The notes below the pieces were generated by a model. That model ran no database searches. It saw only the letters and a list, made by a program, of their open reading frames with translations, and was not told the origin of the DNA. Positions 46,318 through 56,180 of a stretch of 64,000 nucleotides of DNA are shown here, in pieces. The stretch is from contig NZ_FOFN01000002.1 in the NCBI RefSeq assembly GCF_900111025.1, forward strand, positions 310,001 to 374,000, given 5' to 3'. The stretch's first letter is position 1; each line of letters starts with the position of its first letter. This DNA is from Hyunsoonleella jejuensis (GTDB lineage: Bacteria > Bacteroidota > Bacteroidia > Flavobacteriales > Flavobacteriaceae). The position numbers and the translations under genes were made by a program.

Positions 46318-48153
46318 TTAAAAATCAACCAGATTTAAAAACTCTTCAACATCAGTATAGCCATCACCATCAAAATCACCAGTACCATCTCTTGTTAAAT
46401 CTCCAAAAGCTGCTATTTCCCAAACATCTGGCATACCATCATTATCAGAATCGTAATCCACTGATCTCGTATTTACAGGTGTTGCGCTTACGGAATTTTG
46501 AAAGGCTATGTAGTGTGGATCACTCGGATAATCCGCAGAATTACCACCCTTGTAACTATGTGGTGTACTATTATTGATATTATCAAAATAATGCTGGTCT
46601 ACAGTATCTGAATAATTATTAACCTTTCCATCGGCTGACAGGTATTTATTAGCTCCTACATCGGCTAAAATAGATGTTCTAGCAGCCGAAGCGCTTAAAA
46701 CAGGTACATCATGACCTAATAATGGAAACATAGTATTTGTACGATAAGAAGCTTCACTTATTGGATTTCCTTCATCTGAGTAAGGTGATGAGACATCTCT
46801 GTATCTAAACAAAGTCCAATTATCACCATCGGCCGTTAATCGCCCGTCTGCAACATTCTGCTCTGCATAAATTAAAGGAAATGATCCTGATTTTTCTTCG
46901 TTTGTAACAATCATATTTACCTTAACGTCGCTAACAGTATTTAATGCAGATTCAATGTAGTTTCCTATATAGTTTAACTTTGGTGAGCCTTTTGTTACTG
47001 TAAGTCTGTGTTTATAATTGTAAATAAAATTATTGACTATTTCAGCATTTCCGTCTGTGTGAATGTTAGGAAACCTATGAGTAATATTATAGGTTAAGTT
47101 ATATATGAAAGACAAATTATCATTCTTACTTGGGTCATCACTATCCCCTAAAAGCATTCCAGTCTTTCCTTCCGCTAAAATATTTCTTTGAAACGTAATA
47201 TTTTGAATTGTCTCTCCGCCTCCTGGTGCCCAAAAAGTTACAACTTCATCATTACCCCAACTAAATGAACAATGGTCTACAATAATATCCTGAACATTTC
47301 GAAAGGACAAAGCCTCTTTTAAATTACCTGACGCCGTGTAAGGAGGTCTAAATCTCATAAAACGAAGAATGACATTACTTGAGTTTTTAATTTCCATTTT
47401 GTTACCAGCAAAAGTAATACCAGGATAAGGCGCTGTTTGACCTGCTATAGTTACGTTTTGTAGGCCTCCAAAAGAAAAGCTTGTCTCACGATTTATGGTG
47501 CCACCAACATCAAAAACTATTATACCTCCATTCGTTGTTTTACTATCTGATAAAGCCTGTGCAAATGAACCTGCACCAGTTCCATTTAGGTTAGACACCC
47601 TGTAAACAGGCTTTCCACGTCCACCAGTTACGTTGCTCCCACTACCGTAAGCCGACGGAAATGCTTTTAACTCGGTAGCAATATTATCAACTCTGGGATT
47701 AACACTTATAGTAACCACTGCTGTGCTACAATTTTCTGTGACACTATCGGCATCACAAATAGTATATTCAAAAGAATCAGCCCCAGAATAACCAGGGTTA
47801 GGCGAGTATAAAATTGAGTCATCTGAAAAATCGTTAGGCGTATCGTTATCAATAATTTCTAGAGAGCCTTCTTGCGGGGAAGTACTTGTCACAGTAAAGT
47901 TAGCTGGAATACTCGAATCATTTTCTAGTATTTTTATCTCTACAGGTACATTCTCAAATGTTTCAGCAACATCATTCTCGATTTCAATCTGAAAAATTTC
48001 ATTTACTGTCTCGGGGGTTTCTTCATTTTCTTCTTCTAGTATTTGCTCTTCAATCTGAGAGACATACAACTCCTCGTTGTTACAGGAAGATAAAAAAGTT
48101 AAAAAGAATACAAAAATAATCAATAGGTTCAGGTTTAAACGTAGGTTTTCCAT
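46318..48153 (-). CDS. secreted lipoprotein with pectate-lyase-like beta-helix
   Basis: The 611-residue protein begins with a lipoprotein signal ending in LSSC. A cadherin/Ig-like domain (about 60-155; VPVEIKILENDSSI, PGYSGADSFEYTICD) is followed by a right-handed parallel beta-helix resembling family 1 pectate lyases: GGRGKPVYRVSNLNGTGAGS near residue 180, VFDVGGTINRE, VTIAGQTAPYPGITFAG, IIVDHCSFSWGNDEVV and YNITHRFPNIHTDGNAEIVN. The C-terminus has Ca-binding SDNDGMPDVWE and DGTGDFDGDGYTDVEEFLN motifs. It may cleave or trim a uronic-acid polymer on the cell surface. A TATATTTG box at 48187-48194 (minus) is a possible promoter. Confidence 0.85.
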   Translation of the reverse strand: MENLRLNLNLLIIFVFFLTFLSSCNNEELYVSQIEEQILEEENEETPETVNEIFQIEIENDVAETFENVPVEIKILENDSSIPANFTVTSTSPQEGSLEIIDNDTPNDFSDDSILYSPNPGYSGADSFEYTICDADSVTENCSTAVVTISVNPRVDNIATELKAFPSAYGSGSNVTGGRGKPVYRVSNLNGTGAGSFAQALSDSKTTNGGIIVFDVGGTINRETSFSFGGLQNVTIAGQTAPYPGITFAGNKMEIKNSSNVILRFMRFRPPYTASGNLKEALSFRNVQDIIVDHCSFSWGNDEVVTFWAPGGGETIQNITFQRNILAEGKTGMLLGDSDDPSKNDNLSFIYNLTYNITHRFPNIHTDGNAEIVNNFIYNYKHRLTVTKGSPKLNYIGNYIESALNTVSDVKVNMIVTNEEKSGSFPLIYAEQNVADGRLTADGDNWTLFRYRDVSSPYSDEGNPISEASYRTNTMFPLLGHDVPVLSASAARTSILADVGANKYLSADGKVNNYSDTVDQHYFDNINNSTPHSYKGGNSADYPSDPHYIAFQNSVSATPVNTRSVDYDSDNDGMPDVWEIAAFGDLTRDGTGDFDGDGYTDVEEFLNLVDF

Positions 48154-48690
48154 GTTTGTTTTTAATAATTAGATTCATTGGGGCTTCAAATATATATACT
48201 TTAAAACGATATTTTATGCATTTCGTCGAAAAAATAAATATTTTTGTAGTACTATATATTCAATATTACATTTTATCGATTTCGATATGCATTTTATCCG
48301 TTCTAAATTTTAGGCATATACGCTATGATTTGAGATTTGGACTTTCTTTATTTGTAACAATTTTAATTTCATCGCGAAAATAAGTAGTTCATCGGATATT
48401 TTTAAATATTGTTAATAAGATGTAATAAGTATTATTTGAAGAAGATCATGTTAAAAAGATCTGAGCTTTCAAACACCTACATTGCATAAGTTAAGTCGCG
48501 CATCTAATTTTTTTTTTTTGAAGCTTTTTGTTTTATTTAATCACAGTTATTAAAAAAAGAAAGACGCAAAAAAGCAATTCTAGTTACTTCATCGAGAATA
48601 AATTCATTTTAGCATTAAATAAAATATCCTTTAATTCTTTTTTTAATATTTGTAGTATTAAAACAATTAAACACCTCAAATCATACAAAA
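48154..48690. other. long gene-free divergent gap
   Basis: This AT-rich gap lies between the leftward lyase-like gene and the rightward epimerase. It contains a T12 run at 48508-48519 and a minus-strand TATATTTG at 48187-48194 near the lyase start. Short open frames are low-complexity. No promoter pair could be placed for the rightward operon. Confidence 0.5.
48187..48194 (-). promoter_or_regulatory. candidate -7 box of the lyase-like gene
   Basis: TATATTTG on the minus strand matches TAnnTTTG, 33 bases before the ATG. No suitably spaced TTG was found. Confidence 0.35.
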
Positions 48691-49713
48691 ATGAAAATAC
48701 TCGTTACAGGAGCCGCAGGTTTCATAGGATATTTTACTTCAAAGGCCTTATTGCGAAATGGCCATAAAGTTGTAGGTCTTGATAATATTAACGATTACTA
48801 TGATACTAGCCTTAAATATGATAGGCTAAAAGAACTAGGTATAAATAGTACCGAAGCATCTAATTATAATTATTTGTGCAACAGCGAAACAGACAGTAAC
48901 TTTTCATTTATCAGAATGAATCTAGAAAACCGTGAGGAACTTCCAAATTTATTTAGAAATGAAGGTTTTGATGTGGTTTGTAATTTAGCGGCCCAAGCTG
49001 GGGTAAGATATAGTTTAGAAAATCCTGAGTCTTATGTAGACTCTAACTTAGTCGGCTTTTTAAATATCCTTGAATGCTGTAGAAACTTTAATATAAAACA
49101 TCTTGTTTATGCTAGTAGTTCTAGTGTATATGGGTTAAATAAAAAAATACCATTTTCTACAGAAGATAATGTTGATAATCCCATAAGTTTATACGCCGCC
49201 ACAAAAAAAAGCAATGAGTTAATGGCGCATACGTATAGCCACTTATTTAAAATCCCTACTACAGGCCTTAGGTTTTTTACTGTTTATGGCCCTTGGGGAA
49301 GACCAGACATGGCCATGTTTTTATTTACGGATGCCATCGTTAAAAACAAACCTATTAAAGTTTTTAATTATGGGAAAATGGAACGCGATTTTACCTATAT
49401 AGACGATATCGTAGAAGGTGTTGTTAGAATTCTAGAGCACGATAACAAGGAAAGACTTGAAAAAAACGATTTATACAAGGTTTATAATATTGGTAATAAC
49501 AATTCTGTAAAATTATTAGATTTTATTAAGGAAATAGAATTAAACCTCGAAACCGAAGCAGAAAAAACCATGCTTCCCATTCAACCTGGTGATGTTGAAC
49601 GCACTTGGGCCAATGTAGATGATTTAATAACCGATTACGGCTATAGCCCCAACACATCAATTAATCATGGTGTTAAAGCATTTGTAGATTGGTATAAATC
49701 ATATTATAACTAA
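48691..49713 (+). CDS. UDP-glucuronate 4-epimerase-like SDR
   Basis: The 340-residue extended SDR begins VTGAAGFIGYFTSKALL with NAD-binding Gly motif, then GLDNINDYYDTSLKYDRL and NLAAQAGVRYSLENPESYVD, which are typical of UDP-glucuronate epimerases (CapI/LpsL). The active site is the Ser in YASSSSVYGLNKK and the Tyr-x3-Lys in YAATKKSNELMAH. It would convert UDP-GlcA to UDP-GalA at the C4 position, matching the UDP-sugar dehydrogenase encoded downstream. It opens the rightward operon. Confidence 0.86.
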   Translation: MKILVTGAAGFIGYFTSKALLRNGHKVVGLDNINDYYDTSLKYDRLKELGINSTEASNYNYLCNSETDSNFSFIRMNLENREELPNLFRNEGFDVVCNLAAQAGVRYSLENPESYVDSNLVGFLNILECCRNFNIKHLVYASSSSVYGLNKKIPFSTEDNVDNPISLYAATKKSNELMAHTYSHLFKIPTTGLRFFTVYGPWGRPDMAMFLFTDAIVKNKPIKVFNYGKMERDFTYIDDIVEGVVRILEHDNKERLEKNDLYKVYNIGNNNSVKLLDFIKEIELNLETEAEKTMLPIQPGDVERTWANVDDLITDYGYSPNTSINHGVKAFVDWYKSYYN

Positions 49714-49874
49714 CTTAATTTTGACTACAAAACTGTTTTTTATCGATGAATTTAACCCTATAAAGACCCTACTGATTTTTTATCGTTAAAAACATCAACT
49801 TAGTATAATAATCATAAGGGTTTAAATAATTTTTCACATATTTGCCCATAGCTACTAACAACAAACCCAAATTA

Positions 49875-50858
49875 ATGCTTGAAAATCTACAAAATAAGAC
49901 CGTACTTGTTACGGGTGGTGCCGGATTTATAGGATCTAACCTTTGTGAAACACTTCTTTACCATAACATTAAAACTATCTGTCTAGATAATTTTGCTACC
50001 GGTAAACGTAAAAATATAGAACCCTTTTTAAGCAACAGTAATTTCACCTTGATCGAGGGCGATATAAGATCTCTAGAAGATTGCCAAAACGCTTGTAAAA
50101 ATGTTGACTATATTTTACATCAGGCCGCTTTGGGCTCCGTTCCAAGATCTATTAAAGACCCCATTACAACTAACGATGTAAATGTATCTGGTTTTCTAAA
50201 TATGCTCGTTGCTGCTCGTGATGCTAAGGTGAAACGTTTTGTTTACGCAGCTAGTTCATCCACTTACGGAGACCATGAAGCATTACCTAAAGTAGAAGAC
50301 GTTATAGGAAAGCCGCTATCGCCTTATGCCATAACTAAATATGTAAATGAACTCTACGCTGATATATTCCATAAAGCTTATGGACTAAATACTATTGGTC
50401 TGCGGTATTTTAATGTTTTTGGAAGGCGACAAGATCCAGACGGAGCATACGCTGCAGTAATTCCTCTTTTTGTGAAACAATTTATTAAACATGAATCTCC
50501 AATGATAAATGGCGACGGAAGCTATTCGAGAGATTTCACGTATATAGATAATGTTGTACAAATGAACCTGCTAGCTATTACAACTGAAAATGAAAACGCA
50601 TTAAATACAGTTTATAATGTAGCATATGGTGAAAGAACCACCCTTTTAGAATTAACAACACTATTGAAAAAACACCTTTCTGAGTTCGATGATTCCATAA
50701 AGCACGTAGAAATAAAGCATCGTGAGAACAGAGCTGGCGATATACCTCATTCCCTAGCCTCTGTTGATAAAGCAAAAAAACTATTAAACTACAACCCCAA
50801 ATACAATATTAATGACGGCATTAAAGAAGCTGTTAATTGGTATTGGGAAAATTTATAA
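49875..50858 (+). CDS. UDP-GlcNAc/GlcNAcA 4-epimerase-like SDR (WbpP/TviC type)
   Basis: I begin at [18 protein letters not shown] since the longer frame opens with TTG and adds residues without family support. The 327-residue protein has [27 protein letters not shown] near residue 50, [30 protein letters not shown] and the Tyr-x3-Lys in [14 protein letters not shown]. These features match WbpP-like C4 epimerases acting on N-acetylated UDP-sugars. It lies seven bases upstream of a UDP-glucose dehydrogenase-like gene. Confidence 0.87.
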   Translation: MLENLQNKTVLVTGGAGFIGSNLCETLLYHNIKTICLDNFATGKRKNIEPFLSNSNFTLIEGDIRSLEDCQNACKNVDYILHQAALGSVPRSIKDPITTNDVNVSGFLNMLVAARDAKVKRFVYAASSSTYGDHEALPKVEDVIGKPLSPYAITKYVNELYADIFHKAYGLNTIGLRYFNVFGRRQDPDGAYAAVIPLFVKQFIKHESPMINGDGSYSRDFTYIDNVVQMNLLAITTENENALNTVYNVAYGERTTLLELTTLLKKHLSEFDDSIKHVEIKHRENRAGDIPHSLASVDKAKKLLNYNPKYNINDGIKEAVNWYWENL

Positions 50859-50864
50859 AAAGAA

Positions 50865-52244
50865 ATGAAAGTCACAAAAATTTGTTGTATTGGAGCCGGT
50901 TACGTTGGTGGGCCCACAATGGCGGTAATTGCTAAAAAAAACCCAAACATTAAAGTAACTATTGTAGATATAAATCAAGCTAGAATTGATGCTTGGAATA
51001 ATCCCGATGTGTCAAAACTTCCTGTTTATGAACCAGGTTTGGCTGAAATTGTAAAAGAAACTAGAGGTAAAAACCTGTTCTTTTCTACTGAAATAGACAA
51101 AGCTATAGACGAGTCAGAAATGATTTTTATATCTGTAAATACACCAACCAAAACTTACGGTAAGGGTAAAGGTATGGCCGCAGATTTAAAATATGTGGAA
51201 CTTTGCGCTAGAAACATTGCCAATGTAGCTAAGTCAGATAAAATTGTAGTAGAGAAGTCTACTTTACCGGTAAGAACAGCTCAGGCGATTAAAAGTATTT
51301 TAGACAATACTGGTAGCGCAGTAAAATTTGATATCTTATCAAATCCTGAATTTTTAGCTGAAGGCACCGCTGTTCAAGATTTGTTGTACCCAGACCGCGT
51401 TTTAATTGGCGGGGAATCGGAAGAAGCTATTGAGAGTTTAGCCGATATATATGGAAGTTGGGTGCCACAAGAACAAATATTAAGAACGAACGTGTGGTCT
51501 TCAGAACTATCAAAACTTACGGCTAATGCCTTTTTAGCACAACGTATTTCGTCTATTAATGCAATTTCTGAGTTATGTGAGAAAACTGAGGCCAATGTAA
51601 ATGAAGTTGCAAAGGCAATAGGAATGGATTCAAGAATTGGCCCTAAATTTCTTAAGTCATCCGTTGGTTTCGGAGGCTCCTGTTTTCAAAAAGATATTTT
51701 AAATCTAGTTTATATTGCTAGAAGTTACAACTTAAATGCAGTTGCCGACTATTGGGAACAGGTTATTATACTTAACGATCACCAAAAAAGACGTTTTGCA
51801 GATAATTTAATTAGTACACTATACAATACCGTTTCTGGTAAGAAAATTGGTTTTTTAGGTTGGGCTTTTAAAAAGGACACCAATGATACTAGGGAATCTG
51901 CAGCTATTTATGTTGCAGATCATTTATTAAACGAACAGGCTAACATTGCTGTATTCGACCCTAAAGTATCCAGTGAAAAAATACAATCAGATTTAAACTA
52001 TTTAAATACTAGATCTGAAGATGAAAACAGAGCATTGGTAAAAGCTGCGAAAACGCCATATGAAGCTTTGAATGATGCACACGCTGTTGCGATAATGACG
52101 GAGTGGGATGAATTCAAAACATACGATTGGAAAAAAATCTACGAGAACATGAAAAAGCCAGCTTTTATTTTTGATGGTAGAAATATACTGGATAAGTCCG
52201 AAATGGAAAAAATAGGGTTTGTGTATTCTTCAATTGGTCAATAA
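50865..52244 (+). CDS. ugd: UDP-glucose 6-dehydrogenase
   Basis: The enzyme oxidises UDP-glucose to UDP-glucuronate in two NAD-dependent steps. The 459-residue protein begins [20 protein letters not shown], in the style of the eukaryote-like Ugd branch, with [17 protein letters not shown] near residue 127 and the catalytic Cys in [17 protein letters not shown] near residue 270. The C-terminal domain has [16 protein letters not shown]. Its product could feed the 4-epimerase encoded at the operon start. It precedes a second dehydrogenase by six bases. Confidence 0.94.
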   Translation: MKVTKICCIGAGYVGGPTMAVIAKKNPNIKVTIVDINQARIDAWNNPDVSKLPVYEPGLAEIVKETRGKNLFFSTEIDKAIDESEMIFISVNTPTKTYGKGKGMAADLKYVELCARNIANVAKSDKIVVEKSTLPVRTAQAIKSILDNTGSAVKFDILSNPEFLAEGTAVQDLLYPDRVLIGGESEEAIESLADIYGSWVPQEQILRTNVWSSELSKLTANAFLAQRISSINAISELCEKTEANVNEVAKAIGMDSRIGPKFLKSSVGFGGSCFQKDILNLVYIARSYNLNAVADYWEQVIILNDHQKRRFADNLISTLYNTVSGKKIGFLGWAFKKDTNDTRESAAIYVADHLLNEQANIAVFDPKVSSEKIQSDLNYLNTRSEDENRALVKAAKTPYEALNDAHAVAIMTEWDEFKTYDWKKIYENMKKPAFIFDGRNILDKSEMEKIGFVYSSIGQ

Positions 52245-52250
52245 CATATT

Positions 52251-53531
52251 ATGAATAAAGAAAAAATAGCAGTTATAGGTTTAGGTTATGTGGGATTACC
52301 ACTAGCGCGTTTGTTTGCTACAAAATACGATGTTGTAGGCTTTGATATTAATGAGAAACGAATTTCTGAATTGCAAAAAGGCACCGATGTTACTTTAGAG
52401 GTTGATGACGCTGTATTAAAAGCTGTTTTAAAGAGCAGTCCCAGTTCTGAAATTGGCTTGTATTGTTCCTCAAATATAGAAGATATTAAAGGTTGCAACT
52501 ATTACATAGTAACTGTTCCTACACCGATAGATAAAAATAATAGACCAGATTTAACACCTTTGTATAAATCTAGCGAAACTGTTGGAAAAGTGCTTAAAAA
52601 AGGCGATATCGTTATATACGAATCTACGGTATATCCAGGAGTGACTGAAGATGAATGTGTTCCTATTCTAGAGAAAATAAGTGGACTGAAGTTTAATTCT
52701 GATTTTTATGCAGGATATTCACCTGAACGTATAAATCCAGGAGACAAAGAACACACGGTTGAAAAAATCTTAAAGGTAACTGCTGGCTCAACACCAGAAA
52801 TTGGTAAAAAAGTAGATGATTTGTACGCAAGTGTTATTACTGCTGGCACGCACCTCGCTCCTACGATAAAAGTTGCTGAAGCCGCTAAAGTTATAGAAAA
52901 CTCGCAAAGAGATATTAATATAGCTTTCGTTAATGAATTGGCTAAAATATTCAACCTCATGGATATAGACACTCACTCTGTTTTAGAGGCGGCGGGTACT
53001 AAATGGAACTTTTTACCTTTTAAACCTGGGCTCGTTGGTGGCCATTGTATTGGTGTAGATCCTTACTATTTAGCACAAAAAGCTCAGGAGGTTGGGTATC
53101 ATCCAGAAATTATTTTGGCAGGTAGGCGCGTGAATGATAGTATGGGACAATATGTTGCCAGTGAAGTAGTGAAAATGATGTTGAAAAATGATATAAAAGT
53201 AAATGGCGCTAAAGTTTTAATGCTTGGCATTACCTTTAAAGAAAACTGTCCAGACGTTAGAAACACCAAGATAGTAGATGTTATAAAACATTTAAAGGAA
53301 TATGGGCTAAGCGTAACTATTTATGATCCGTGGGCAAACCCAGATGAAGTTAAACACGAATATAACCTAACTACCACAGATAAATTACCAAAAGATAAAT
53401 TTGATACTATCGTTTTAGCAGCAGCTCATAGGGAGTTTAATAATTTAGATTATACAGAACTATTATCTAATAAAGGATTAATATATGATGTGAAAGGAGT
53501 TTTAAAAAATAAAGCTAATCGTTGTTTGTAA
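52251..53531 (+). CDS. UDP-N-acetyl-sugar 6-dehydrogenase (WbpO/TviB type)
   Basis: The 426-residue nucleotide-sugar dehydrogenase begins AVIGLGYVGLPLARLF, has VPTPIDKNNRPDLTPL near residue 90, and the catalytic Cys in LVGGHCIGVDPYYLAQ near residue 265. The WbpO/TviB branch oxidises UDP-GalNAc or UDP-GlcNAc to the uronic acid. It forms a pair with the WbpP-like epimerase upstream, suggesting that an aminohexuronic acid is made here. It is followed by the flippase after 54 bases. Confidence 0.92.
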   Translation: MNKEKIAVIGLGYVGLPLARLFATKYDVVGFDINEKRISELQKGTDVTLEVDDAVLKAVLKSSPSSEIGLYCSSNIEDIKGCNYYIVTVPTPIDKNNRPDLTPLYKSSETVGKVLKKGDIVIYESTVYPGVTEDECVPILEKISGLKFNSDFYAGYSPERINPGDKEHTVEKILKVTAGSTPEIGKKVDDLYASVITAGTHLAPTIKVAEAAKVIENSQRDINIAFVNELAKIFNLMDIDTHSVLEAAGTKWNFLPFKPGLVGGHCIGVDPYYLAQKAQEVGYHPEIILAGRRVNDSMGQYVASEVVKMMLKNDIKVNGAKVLMLGITFKENCPDVRNTKIVDVIKHLKEYGLSVTIYDPWANPDEVKHEYNLTTTDKLPKDKFDTIVLAAAHREFNNLDYTELLSNKGLIYDVKGVLKNKANRCL

Positions 53532-53585
53532 ATTATCAACTCTGCCCTTCTTATATAATTATTCATCAAAAACCATTGACTAAAT

Positions 53586-54905
53586 ATGAACATCATAGAC
53601 TTAATAAAAAGGTTCAAAATCTATTTAGTCAATTATCTTTGGATTATTTTTGGTTATGCATTAAGACTGTTACTGATTATTTTTATAATATCAAAAATTG
53701 CTGATAAAATTGGAATTGAAGATTTTGGCTGGTACAACTTAGGAATATCATTTTTCACAATACTAACTACAATTGCTGCACTTGGGTTTAATTCTTCATT
53801 CATCATTAAACACTTAGTAGGTTACAAAGACGGAAGTGATCAACAAAAAAAGATGTTAGGCACATTTTTAATCTCGAGAATAATTGCTTCTGTAGTTATC
53901 CTTTTTGTTTTGGGAGTATGGATAACCTTTTCTGGCGTAGACAGCAAATATTGGATTGTCTTTATCGCTACCTCTTCTATTCTGTTCATGTCTAATGAAG
54001 TCTTGTCATCTTATTTTCAAAGAAAATTACAGGCTTCCATATACATATCAGTTACAGCAGTTTCTTTATTTATTGTAGCTATTCTATTGGTAATTGGACT
54101 TTATTTAGATTTTGATGTATATTATTTTATAACTATATATGTTTTAGAAAGAGTTTTTATTTTTATAGGTATATGCTTAGCGTTTCATAAAAAAGTTTTT
54201 AAACTCAACGAAATGCAGTTCAGGGTTTCTATTCTAAAAAAAATGCTTCCCTATTCATGGCCATTAATGTTTGGGGCATTACTTACAGGGTTGTATGCGC
54301 GGTTTGACCAATTTTTAATTAAATACTATTTGAGTATAAATGAATTGGGAATATACGGTACTGCAGTGATTTTGTCACAAATTTGGTTAGTAATTCCCTC
54401 ACTTATAGTTCCGGTTCTTTATCCAAAAATTGTGGAGTTAAAAAAAGATAATGAAGATAAAAAATATGAAAAAACTATTTTGTTGCTGTACGGAATCCTA
54501 AATTATTCAGCAATAGCTATAATACTTCTCACTATAATTTTTGGAGAATTTATTATAATGCAATTATACGGTGAGAAGTATTTTAACAGTGTAGAAGTTT
54601 TGAAGATTTTAATTTTTAGTCATTTAATACTTTTTCAAAGTCATTTGACAACTTCTATGCTTATTCTTGAGGAAAAGGAAAAATACCTTTTTAAGATAAA
54701 ATTAGTAAGCGTCATATCTAACGTCATTTTTAATACTATATTTTTAGCTAACTTTGGAATTACTTATGCTGCATATTCAATAATTATTTCGGCTGTTTTG
54801 TCATGGTTTATTCTAGCTTTATTTGATAAAACCATGTTTTATTTATTAAGATTAAATCTTAAATCTTTTTTAATACCCTTTTACATCAAGAATATAAAAA
54901 TATGA
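53586..54905 (+). CDS. wzx: polysaccharide flippase (Wzx type)
   Basis: The 439-residue membrane protein has about 12 to 14 hydrophobic helices and MATE-like oligosaccharide flippase character, with charged residues in GFNSSFIIKHLVGYKDGSDQ near residue 72 and MLPYSWPLMFGALLTGLYAR near residue 220. Wzx moves the lipid-linked repeat unit across the inner membrane. It overlaps the next gene by four bases (ATGA), which encodes a polymerase-like protein, giving a Wzx/Wzy pair. Confidence 0.86.
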   Translation: MNIIDLIKRFKIYLVNYLWIIFGYALRLLLIIFIISKIADKIGIEDFGWYNLGISFFTILTTIAALGFNSSFIIKHLVGYKDGSDQQKKMLGTFLISRIIASVVILFVLGVWITFSGVDSKYWIVFIATSSILFMSNEVLSSYFQRKLQASIYISVTAVSLFIVAILLVIGLYLDFDVYYFITIYVLERVFIFIGICLAFHKKVFKLNEMQFRVSILKKMLPYSWPLMFGALLTGLYARFDQFLIKYYLSINELGIYGTAVILSQIWLVIPSLIVPVLYPKIVELKKDNEDKKYEKTILLLYGILNYSAIAIILLTIIFGEFIIMQLYGEKYFNSVEVLKILIFSHLILFQSHLTTSMLILEEKEKYLFKIKLVSVISNVIFNTIFLANFGITYAAYSIIISAVLSWFILALFDKTMFYLLRLNLKSFLIPFYIKNIKI

Positions 54906-56158
54906 AATATGTATTATTCTTTTTTATAATATTATTTGTCTCTGGTGCCGATAGGTTTTTGTTTAGAGTTGGCATAGTTCCTGTTAGTCCTGCTTACCTT
55001 TTAGTTCCTCTGTCTTTTGTAATGTTTTTTATAAAATTTGATATAAGAAAATACTTTATCTATTTAAAAACACATACAGCAAAGTTTTTATTTTTAACCT
55101 TTATATGTACTTTGATTTTTAGTTTAAATGATAAAGTGTCATTTGAAATTATGCTTAACGAAATAGTAGCATTTTCAACAACTGTTTTATTATATTCTTT
55201 TTGTTTGATATTTTTCACTGAATGCTCAACGAAGGAAATAAGGTTTTTTTTGTTCATAGGTTTTATAGTAATCTGTGCAAGTATATATTATGACATGTTT
55301 ATCGGTCTTCCCGTTACTGACGTAGATTTAGTTGACCAGGCTAGAAAAGGTGGTTTTGCCGAAAATCCAAATACTGCTGCTTCTGCTGTTAAGTTTTTAG
55401 GATTAGGATTGCTGCTTCTATATGCTTCAGAAAAAAAAATGAGAATGGTGGTTTTAACTATAATGCTATCTTCTGTTTTCATTACATTTTCCAGAAGTGG
55501 GTTATTATCTGTAATATTGATTGTAATATTCTTATCCTTGAATGAGTGGAAAATTTTCTTAAATATAAAATTTAGCCGTTTGCTTCTTACATCTTTAAAA
55601 ATGATACTTTTATTTGGTTTTTTTTATATGCTTATTCTAGTTTTTGCAGATATTATAAGACAAGAAGTGCCTGCTTTTAGAGAAGGTGCAGCTGGAGAAA
55701 GACTTGATTTGTTGACAGGGCAAAGCGATGAAATTATAACAAGTGATGACAGAACTAGTGATGGAAGAAGTACATTAGTAATTAGATATCTAAATAAGTT
55801 TGCAGATAACCCATTAGGGTCAGGTACAGCATATTGTGCAGATAAAAATATAAGCTCAAAAAATACTCACAACTATTTTTTAAGAGTATCTGTCGAATAT
55901 GGGATATTTGGATTAATCATTTTTATAATTTTTCTCTACAAGTCAATTAAACTAGCTCGAGAAAAGGAACATTTCTATTACTTAGTTTTTATAATTCTGA
56001 TAATATTTGAAAGCGTAATTTCACATTATTTATTTGTTGAGAAACCTATTGTAGTTGTATTAGCTTTATTAGACTACAGTCTTTATTACAGGCATACACA
56101 GGAGGACAGTGAACAAAATGAATCTGTATTAGTATCAACTGAACCCGATTTAGTATAA
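54902..56158 (+). CDS. wzy: O-antigen polymerase/ligase family protein (Wzy-like)
   Basis: The 418-residue protein has about 10-12 membrane helices and the family features ENPNTAASAVKFLGLGLLLL near residue 156, ITFSRSGLLSVILI near residue 198, and a large extracytoplasmic loop ending with NTHNYFLRVSVEYGIFGLII near residue 322. It polymerises the flipped repeats or ligates them. The start overlaps the flippase stop. Wzy and ligases cannot be told apart by sequence alone; the position suggests Wzy. Confidence 0.8.
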   Translation: MKYVLFFFIILFVSGADRFLFRVGIVPVSPAYLLVPLSFVMFFIKFDIRKYFIYLKTHTAKFLFLTFICTLIFSLNDKVSFEIMLNEIVAFSTTVLLYSFCLIFFTECSTKEIRFFLFIGFIVICASIYYDMFIGLPVTDVDLVDQARKGGFAENPNTAASAVKFLGLGLLLLYASEKKMRMVVLTIMLSSVFITFSRSGLLSVILIVIFLSLNEWKIFLNIKFSRLLLTSLKMILLFGFFYMLILVFADIIRQEVPAFREGAAGERLDLLTGQSDEIITSDDRTSDGRSTLVIRYLNKFADNPLGSGTAYCADKNISSKNTHNYFLRVSVEYGIFGLIIFIIFLYKSIKLAREKEHFYYLVFIILIIFESVISHYLFVEKPIVVVLALLDYSLYYRHTQEDSEQNESVLVSTEPDLV

Positions 56159-56180
56159 CAATATTACTAATTATTAAAAA

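Noticed and set aside
46305-46577. Open frame of about 90 codons on the plus strand over the 3' end of the lyase-like gene
   Set aside because: It is antisense to a well-supported gene and its composition (His- and Gln-rich) is a by-product of that gene's codons.
48508-48519. Run of twelve T bases
   Set aside because: No stem precedes it on either strand, so it is not a terminator; it is most likely simple low-complexity sequence.
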